Shown: positions 44,768 through 50,356 of the stretch, piece by piece
How positions within the stretch are numbered: the stretch's first letter is position 1
Layout of the letters: each line of letters begins with the position of its first letter
DNA from: Thermoanaerobaculia bacterium
Lineage (GTDB): Bacteria > Acidobacteriota > Thermoanaerobaculia > Multivoradales > JAHEKO01
Assembly: GCA_947259925.1 (NCBI GenBank)
Contig: CAMYOG010000051.1
Coordinates: forward strand, 23,595 to 73,950
Reading direction: 5' to 3'
DNA length: 50,356 nucleotides
Translations under genes and position numbers: made by a program
The notes under the pieces: model-generated
The model's input: only the letters and a program-made list of their open reading frames with translations
Databases searched by the model: none
What the model was told of the DNA's origin: nothing

Positions 44768-45097
44768 ATCCCCCTTCACACCTGGACGCCCGGACCTGCG
44801 CTCGTGGCAGGGTAATGCCGATGGATCGTCCTCGCCATCACGCTTCGACGCGGCCACCGAAAAGGCGCTGAGGAACTACTCAGGCTTACGTGAGACCACG
44901 TGCGCGCACTGTCGGCACGAGTCTATATCGACCTCGAGGCTGGCGGCGTGCTCGGTCGGCGAAGTTGCGGCTCACGCGGGAGGTCCGTCATCCAGCTGCA
45001 CGGGAGCGGCTCCAGTGCATCCCGATGGCGGAGGCGGCCAGCGCCGGTGGCAACCGAATGCGAAGGAGCTGGCCAGCCGAGGCCGAGTTCGGCGATC

Positions 45098-45274
45098 CGG
45101 GCGCCTCTCCCTACCGGCCGAAGCGGCCATTCGGGAAACTCGGACTCCCCCCATCTCCACTTCGACGTCACGAGCGCACAGGGGAGAGTCCTGCCGGTCA
45201 ACTTCCGCAACGCAGGCGGTCGCCTCGATCCACGCGGCGGCCTGCTGCAGGCCGAGAGGTACAGAGCGAGGTAG
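45098..45274 (+). pseudogene. M23 peptidase C-terminal remnant (plus strand)
   Basis: Reads TGRSGHSGNSDSPHLHF with the HxH zinc-ligand motif, then LPVNFRNAGG and LLQAERYRAR before a TAG stop at 45274. This matches the end of an M23 (LytM) peptidase, but the N-terminal HxxxD zinc motif and the rest of the domain are missing upstream. Confidence 0.4.
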
Positions 45275-45452
45275 TCCCACGGAGGATCACTCCGGCGCAG
45301 CCGGGGCCGTCGGCATTTCGGAAGCTCACCGGGACGCTCATCCCGGCGCTGTAGACCCCGAAGTGGAGGTGAGGGAACCCTCCGGAGCCGGCGTCTCCAC
45401 TGAGTCGCTCCGGTTCGGGTACCCTTGGCCACTGTCCACGCTGAGCTCCCAC
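45198..45452 (-). pseudogene. M23 peptidase C-terminal remnant (minus strand)
   Basis: Reads ERLSGDAGSGGFPHLHFGVY, then SVPVSFRNADG, the same M23 ending as on the plus strand (SFRNADG versus NFRNAGG). The HLHF codons start at 45371. An in-frame stop lies upstream near 45490, and the first zinc ligands are absent. Confidence 0.4.
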
Positions 45453-45509
45453 CCTCCCGGGTAGGTCCTCGGCGGTTCGACCCGCGTAGGCTCAGGAGCA
45501 GTCCCGCCA

Positions 45510-45971
45510 GTGAAGCCGAAGAAGCCCCTTCCGCCCGATATCGAGCCATTGCTGGTGGCGGCCGGGCCTCTGCTGGATGCGCTTCCCGGATTCAAGGCCA
45601 TCAACGACACCCACGGGCACGACGTCGGCGACGAGGTTCTGCGCCAATGCGCCGCCGCGCTGCAGCAGGGCCTGCGCAAGAGCGATACAGCCGGACGCTG
45701 GGGGGGAGACGAGTTCGTACTGTTCCTGTCGTCTCTCGACCGCGCCAACGCCGTTGCCCTGGCGGAGCGCAAGGTGGAAGCGATTCGGCGTCTGGTGATC
45801 CCCTCCGCCAGCGGCGACGTCCATCCCCGCGCCAGCTTCGGCCTCTTCTGGTCGGACCGGACATACGACCTCTATTCGGCCTTTCGCGCCGCCGACCGCG
45901 CCGTTTTCAGCGCCAAGCACGCTGGGGGTGATCGCCTCGTTACGGCGCCAACCGGCGAGAGCCGGAGCTGA
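45510..45971 (+). CDS. Truncated GGDEF-domain protein
   Basis: A 153-residue protein holding the second half of a GGDEF domain: FKAINDTHGHDVGDEVLRQC, then GGDEF intact at residues 65-69 and SDRTYDLYSAFRAADRAV near the end. The N-terminal DxLTGLxNRR block is missing, and the metal-binding LDxDxFK reads LPGFK, so it is unlikely to be a working cyclase. It could bind GTP or c-di-GMP, or be a decaying gene. GTG 45510 has AGGAG 11 nt upstream. Position next to decayed M23 remnants favours decay; the SPL-like gene follows 20 bp after its stop. Confidence 0.6.
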   Translation: MKPKKPLPPDIEPLLVAAGPLLDALPGFKAINDTHGHDVGDEVLRQCAAALQQGLRKSDTAGRWGGDEFVLFLSSLDRANAVALAERKVEAIRRLVIPSASGDVHPRASFGLFWSDRTYDLYSAFRAADRAVFSAKHAGGDRLVTAPTGESRS

Positions 45972-45991
45972 TCATCCCGCCCCCACCGAGT

Positions 45992-47245
45992 GTGCCCGAC
46001 TACGACGCCAAGCTCGACCGCTTCGGAGGTCAAACGCTGCTTCCAGAGCTGGTGACGGCGACCGGCGAGTTCTTGCGCGAGCTGGCCCGCACGTACCGGT
46101 TCACCTTCCAGGAGCTACGAGCCGTCGCCGAGGCCGCCCGCGATCTCGAGATGTGGAACGAGGAGCCGCTGGAGCGCTGGTGGTTGCGAGCGGAACGGGC
46201 AACCCGGGGAAAAGGGCGAGAGCGCAAGAAGGGCCTGCTGCGGAACCTGGACCGGCACCTGGGCGAGCTGGCGAGCGCGGAGAAGACCTATCCCCCAGAC
46301 ATTCTCCCCGGCCGCCCGCGGCGTCACGTTCACCTGGAAGAAGAGGACTCCCCGGGAGCGGTCTTCGGTCGCTGCCCTGCCTACTCCGACCAGACGGTCT
46401 GCTGCGGCCTGCGCAGCATCGACGCGGTACGCGGCTGTCCCTTCGGATGCAGCTACTGCACGATCCAGACCTTCTACGGAGACACCGCCGAGCTGGAGAC
46501 CGATCTCAAGGGCAAACTGGGCAGAATCGAGCTCGATCCCGAGCGCTTCTACCACGTCGGCACCGGTCAGGCCTCCGATTCCCTCGTGTGGGGAAACCGT
46601 GGCGGGATCCTGGACGCCCTCCTCGGGTTCGCCACTCAGCACCCGAACGTCGTCCTGGAGCTCAAGACCAAGTCCGACAATGTCAAGGATCTGCTGGCGC
46701 GCGAGATCCCACGCAACGTGGTTTGTAGTTGGTCGCTCAACACCGAGACGGTGATCCGCGCCGAGGAGCACGGAACCGCGTCTCTGGAGAGGCGCCTACG
46801 GTCCGCTCGGGTCGTCGCCGATCACGGTTGCAGGGTCGGCTTCCACTTCCATCCGATGGTCTACTACGACGGCTGGCGGTGGGAGTACCGCGACGTCGCC
46901 GATCAGCTTCAGTCGCTCTTCTCTCCGCGGGAGGTCGCCTTCGTGTCGATGGGATCGGTGACCTTCATCCGGCCTGTGGTCAGGGAGATCCGAAGGCGTG
47001 GCGGCTCGACCAAGATCCTGCAGATGGAGATGGTCCAGGACGCCCACGGCAAGCTCACCTACCCGGACGACGTGAAGATCCAGCTCTTCGGGCACCTCTT
47101 CGGCGCTCTCGGAGGGTGGCACGACAAGGTCCTTTTCTACCTGTGCATGGAGAACGCGGCGATTTGGGAGGCGGTTTTCGCGGTGCCACCCCCGACCAGC
47201 GAGAGCTTCGAGCGGGCCTTTGCCCACCACTGTCTCGACGTCTGA
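45992..47245 (+). CDS. SPL-like (spore photoproduct lyase family) radical SAM protein
   Basis: A 417-residue radical SAM protein. The Fe-S cluster motif CPFGCSYC (C149, C153, C156; CxxxCxxC) lies within RGCPFGCSYCTIQTFYGD. Downstream it has ELKTKSDNV, WSLNTETVIRAEEHGTASLE and GFHFHPMVYYDGWRWEY, the order seen in SPL-family enzymes. Bacillus SplB repairs the spore photoproduct thymine dimer; this distant relative is in a genome with no sign here of sporulation, so DNA repair of UV or other lesions is only a possibility. The N-terminal 90 residues are an added helical region. Start is GTG 45992, no strong SD. No photolyase neighbour. Confidence 0.75.
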   Translation: MPDYDAKLDRFGGQTLLPELVTATGEFLRELARTYRFTFQELRAVAEAARDLEMWNEEPLERWWLRAERATRGKGRERKKGLLRNLDRHLGELASAEKTYPPDILPGRPRRHVHLEEEDSPGAVFGRCPAYSDQTVCCGLRSIDAVRGCPFGCSYCTIQTFYGDTAELETDLKGKLGRIELDPERFYHVGTGQASDSLVWGNRGGILDALLGFATQHPNVVLELKTKSDNVKDLLAREIPRNVVCSWSLNTETVIRAEEHGTASLERRLRSARVVADHGCRVGFHFHPMVYYDGWRWEYRDVADQLQSLFSPREVAFVSMGSVTFIRPVVREIRRRGGSTKILQMEMVQDAHGKLTYPDDVKIQLFGHLFGALGGWHDKVLFYLCMENAAIWEAVFAVPPPTSESFERAFAHHCLDV

Positions 47246-47463
47246 CTCTCGGCCCCGCGCTGAGGGGTCCAGTGAGACCGCTGCTCTCGGACAATCTCCC
47301 ATCAGGCTTCAGAAGCGATCTGACGCCTCGACTCTCACCAGCCCCATGACTGATCGTGGTTCTAATCCTCCCCGGCAGTGCTGCGAGAGACAGAGTCCGG
47401 TGATTCGTGGACATGGCCGTCGATCCGGCGGCAGCCACGCAAAGTGGGCGGAGGAGACCATCC

Positions 47464-50337
47464 CTAGGGTTGGCGTGGCGGGAGCCCCGGCAGCGGAGAG
47501 TCCGCCTCGCTCCAGATCTCGGCGTAGCGCGTGAAATACCGTGAGGCCTCCGCCTCACGGTCCAGTTGCCGGTAGAGCCGCGCCAGCTTCAGGTGAGCCT
47601 GAATCCAGGGAACCAGCCCCTCGTAGTAGAACCCGCCGCCATCGATCAGCTCCAGCAGGGTCTGCTCGGCTTCGGAATGTCGCTCTGCCGCTAGATAGGC
47701 CTCGGCCAGAGCTGCTGACAGAATGGAGTTGTCTCGGTTTTCGATCTCGCGCAGGGCCTCGAGGCTGGCGATTGCGGGCGCAGCCTCGCCGTCGGCGACC
47801 TGGACGCTGGCCGCCAGGATCTGCCGCCGGTGCAGCATGTCCTCGGCCGGCTCCTGCTGCTGCTGGCGAGCCCAGTCCGCTAGCTCCACCGCCAGGCGGC
47901 GGGCGTCGACCAGGCTGCCGGCCTCGAGATACCCCAGACCCACCTGGGCGCGCAGCCAGATCCAGCCGACGTCGAGGGGTATCTCCCGCTCGGCCTCCAG
48001 CAAGAGCTCTACGGCTCGCGGCGCTTTCCCGCGAGCCGCCTCGCCGAGTGCCCAGAAGAGGCGATCGCGTGCGGTACTGGCCGGCGTGTTCCGATGCAGA
48101 ATCGTCGCCTGCTCGAAGTGCTGCGCGGCCTCGTTGAACCGCCCGTGAAACAGTGCCAGCTGGCCCAGGGATCGGTGTGCGTGGCCCCGCTCGTCGGCTT
48201 TTGGCTGTTCGAGACGCTCCGCGAATACCTGGCGGGCCGCGGCCGTCTCCCCTGCCTGCACCAGCGTCATGCCGTACTCGTGGTTCAGATTGCCCGACGT
48301 TTTCCATTCGGGCCGAATCTCGAACGCCCGCTCGTAGAAACCGAGGGCTCGCTCGCTCTCCTGAGCGGTCATACAGGTGGCAATGTTGATGAGCGCCCCG
48401 GCATCTTCCGGGTCGACCCGCAGGACCTCCTCGTACTCCCGGATGGCGCGCTGACAGTCCCCGGCCTCCCTGAAGGTCCCTCCCAGGTTGTATCGCGCCC
48501 TCCGGTCGTCCGGGTAGCGCTCGAGATGGAGCTGGAGAAAGTGGATCGCCTGTTCCGGGCGGCCGAAGTTACTCTGGTACTGGGCCTGGATGAAGTATCG
48601 TTCGCGCTCGCCGACCCGATCGAGGTGTGCCACGGCCTGTTCGAAGTTGAGCTCGGCCCGCTCGCGCTCGTTGAAGAGGTACGAGGCGTAGGCATTGCCC
48701 AGCGCTGCGTAGGCCGAGGCGAACTCCGGGTCGATCTTCACCGCCTCTTCGTAAAGCTCTACCGCCGCCTCGTAGCGTCCTTCGTACCAGGCCTTCTGAC
48801 CCTGCGAGTAGCTCACCAACGCCTGGAGCGATCCGGTCGTCACGCTCGCCAGACGTCGGCCTTCACCCGGCAAGGCGGAGAGCGATTCGCCCAGCCCTCG
48901 CCGCAGCCGCTCGATCAGCACCTCCACGGCGTCCAGCAGCGCGCCTTCGCTCGCGGCTCGCTCGGAAAAGCTCGCCACGGTCTCGCCCGTGGTCGGGGCG
49001 ACAACGGCGAGGGTCAGCAGATACTGATCCCCGACCTTTTCGAGCTCCGGGACGAGCAGCGCCTTGATGCCCGCTCGCTGGCAGATCTCCCGGCCGAGCG
49101 CCCCATCGACCGTCGAGTCGGACGGTCGCCGCATGAGCTGCAGGATGTGCTGGATGCGGGGTCTCGAGACGACATTGACATAGCCCGACTCCTCGAGGCC
49201 GACGGCGAGGGCCAACGACAGAGCCTGGGCGAGATCCGTGTCGTCTTCCGCGCTGGCGCATCGGGCCGCCAGCACCCAGTCGCGCTGCTCGAAGTCCAGC
49301 AGCGGCGGCGGCCGCTCGGCGCGTATCGCCAGCCAGGTGAGCACGACGACCACCAGGGCCGCGAGGACGGCAACCGACCACCAGACGCCATGGCGGTGCG
49401 GTGGCGGCACCTCGGCGACCGCGCTCGGCTCGAGGCTCCCCGAGTCCACCTCCTGGCGTAGGGTCCGCAGCTCATTGCGCACGTCGAGAGCCGACTGCAG
49501 CCGGTCGGACGGCTTCTTCTCCAGGCAGTGGCGAACGATGCGAGCCAGGTGATGCGGCACGTCGTGCCGCAGAGTGTCGACCTCCCGTGGTGTGTCTTTG
49601 ATGATCGACGAGATGAGCGACGCGGAGCTGTCGCCCGAGAACGGTCTCTCCCCGGTCGCCATCTCATGGAGGATCACTCCGAGGGAGAAGATGTCGCTGC
49701 GCGAATCGAGCGCCTTTCCCTCCAGCTGCTCCGGCGACATGTACGGCACGGTGCCGAGGATGCGGCCCTCCTCGGTCAGCAACTCGGTTGACGCCTGGGT
49801 GGTGACGACCGCCGCTTCCTGCCGGTGCAGCTTCGCCAGGCCGAAGTCGAGGACCTTCACCTTCCAGTCGGCGGTGACCATGATGTTGCTGGGTTTCAGG
49901 TCCCGATGGATGATCCCCTTCTCGTGGGCCGCGGCCAGGGCACCGGCGAGCGGAATGCCAACCTCGAAGATCTGCTCCAGCGGCATTCCACCCTTGGGAA
50001 TCAGCTCTGAGAGCGGCTTGCCCTGCACCAGCTGCATGGTGAGGAAGTGGAGGGCAGGCTTCGGGCCTGGGGCCTCGGGCCCGGTGCCAGTGTCCTCTGG
50101 TGAGGCTCGCTCGACCGAGTAGATGGTGACGATGTTGGGGTGGTCGAGAGCGGCGAGCGTCTCGGCCTCACGCCGGAAGCGCTCCAGGCGCTCCTCGCTC
50201 GAGGCTACGTCCGTCGGCAGGATCTTGAGCGCGACCTGACGCTTGAGGGTGGTGTCCTCGGCGCGGTAGACCTCTCCCATCCCGCCCTCGCCGAGCTTGT
50301 CGACGATCTCGTAGTGGGAGAGCGTTTTGCCGATCAT
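47464..50337 (-). CDS. Membrane Ser/Thr protein kinase with TPR extracytoplasmic domain (second copy)
   Basis: A 957-residue kinase with the same architecture as the one at 24545-27400. Kinase domain (about 9-290): GEGGMG at 16-21, K38, HRDLKPSN with D146, DFGLAKL, and an activation segment ILGTVPYMSPEQLEG. One transmembrane helix follows (about 320-340, VAVLAALVVVVLTWLAIRAE). The extracytoplasmic part has a TolB-like domain and a run of TPR units from about residue 510 (YEEAVKIDPEFASAYAALGN, LGGTFREAGDCQRAIREYEE). It is complete; its promoter lies at or beyond the right edge. It converges on the SPL-like gene with 218 bp between, where I see nothing. Confidence 0.93.
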   Translation of the reverse strand: MIGKTLSHYEIVDKLGEGGMGEVYRAEDTTLKRQVALKILPTDVASSEERLERFRREAETLAALDHPNIVTIYSVERASPEDTGTGPEAPGPKPALHFLTMQLVQGKPLSELIPKGGMPLEQIFEVGIPLAGALAAAHEKGIIHRDLKPSNIMVTADWKVKVLDFGLAKLHRQEAAVVTTQASTELLTEEGRILGTVPYMSPEQLEGKALDSRSDIFSLGVILHEMATGERPFSGDSSASLISSIIKDTPREVDTLRHDVPHHLARIVRHCLEKKPSDRLQSALDVRNELRTLRQEVDSGSLEPSAVAEVPPPHRHGVWWSVAVLAALVVVVLTWLAIRAERPPPLLDFEQRDWVLAARCASAEDDTDLAQALSLALAVGLEESGYVNVVSRPRIQHILQLMRRPSDSTVDGALGREICQRAGIKALLVPELEKVGDQYLLTLAVVAPTTGETVASFSERAASEGALLDAVEVLIERLRRGLGESLSALPGEGRRLASVTTGSLQALVSYSQGQKAWYEGRYEAAVELYEEAVKIDPEFASAYAALGNAYASYLFNERERAELNFEQAVAHLDRVGERERYFIQAQYQSNFGRPEQAIHFLQLHLERYPDDRRARYNLGGTFREAGDCQRAIREYEEVLRVDPEDAGALINIATCMTAQESERALGFYERAFEIRPEWKTSGNLNHEYGMTLVQAGETAAARQVFAERLEQPKADERGHAHRSLGQLALFHGRFNEAAQHFEQATILHRNTPASTARDRLFWALGEAARGKAPRAVELLLEAEREIPLDVGWIWLRAQVGLGYLEAGSLVDARRLAVELADWARQQQQEPAEDMLHRRQILAASVQVADGEAAPAIASLEALREIENRDNSILSAALAEAYLAAERHSEAEQTLLELIDGGGFYYEGLVPWIQAHLKLARLYRQLDREAEASRYFTRYAEIWSEADSPLPGLPPRQP

Positions 50338-50356
50338 GGCGACACGGCCGGTCGCA

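Larger units (their letters stand above)
44768..45509. other. 742-bp decayed region with two facing M23 peptidase tails
   Basis: No intact gene is seen. A plus-strand remnant ends at 45274 and a minus-strand remnant enters from 45452; both read as the C-terminal end of an M23 metallopeptidase (HLHF motif). Short gene-like frames elsewhere in the gap do not match anything. Just before 45510 lies AGGAG (45494-45498), serving the truncated GGDEF gene. Confidence 0.5.

Noticed and set aside
1..50356. tRNA, rRNA, CRISPR arrays, insertion sequences
   Set aside because: I looked for T-arm GGTTCGA-type motifs in gaps, regular repeats with spacers, and transposase-like frames with terminal repeats, and found none.

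Overview
This is a 50 kb piece of a GC-rich bacterial chromosome, and every gene in it looks chromosomal and housekeeping or accessory-metabolic. The best guess for the source is Acidobacteriota (Thermoanaerobaculia/Vicinamibacteria-like). The reasons are the VWFA-related Acidobacterial-type secreted protein (27506-29662), two large membrane Ser/Thr kinases with TPR tails (24545-27400 and 47464-50337), a membrane AlkP-superfamily protein, DUF885 and amidohydrolase exoenzymes, and very high GC with Gram-negative envelope proteins. That assignment is inference; no rRNA or other phylogenetic marker is present. I found no tRNA, rRNA, CRISPR array, insertion sequence or phage gene.

Layout. 1-5543: end of a Cys-cluster (HhH-GPD-like) protein, a quinone-oxidoreductase-like MDR enzyme, a secreted DUF885 metalloprotein and amidohydrolase pair, then a MerR regulator coupled to a small coiled-coil protein. 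5561-7872 (minus): uppP (undecaprenyl-PP phosphatase) overlapping a DUF4301 gene. 8089-12929: a secreted CSLREA protein with six cysteine-rich repeats, a DinB-like protein, a DUF429/Nudix overlapping pair, a CPXCG zinc-ribbon protein and an outer-membrane barrel. 12943-17109: an SDR/multicopper-oxidase overlapping pair, a YjbQ protein and a GAF-GGDEF diguanylate cyclase. 17260-20949 (minus): a metal-uptake cassette (small secreted protein, outer-membrane porin, ZnuA-type binding protein, ABC-3 permease) with no ATPase. 21316-24483: a duplicated-domain secreted protein, a C69-type peptidase and a YgjP-like metallopeptidase. 24545-29662: kinase-TPR and VWFA proteins. 29701-35892: AlkP-superfamily membrane protein, DUF1579 protein, class-C serine hydrolase lipoprotein, a TolQ/ExbB-like membrane protein with a membrane-anchored PadR, and a four-helix membrane protein. 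36146-44767 (minus): one 2,873-residue cyclic beta-1,2-glucan synthase (NdvB type). 44768-45971: a decayed zone with two facing M23-peptidase tails and a truncated GGDEF domain. 45992-50337: an SPL-like radical SAM protein and a second kinase-TPR protein.

Regulatory organisation. Several genes have a TATACT-like -10 hexamer only 8-13 nt upstream of their start codon, suggesting leaderless or very short-leader mRNAs. Many gene pairs overlap by ATGA or GTGA. Perfect hairpins, mostly without U-tracts, sit between convergent genes.

The most distinctive items are the metal-uptake cassette with its dedicated outer-membrane protein and missing ATPase, the membrane-anchored PadR next to a TolQ/ExbB-like subunit, the SPL-like radical SAM protein, the MerR gene without a canonical start codon, and the facing M23 remnants. 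None of these alone proves a new system.
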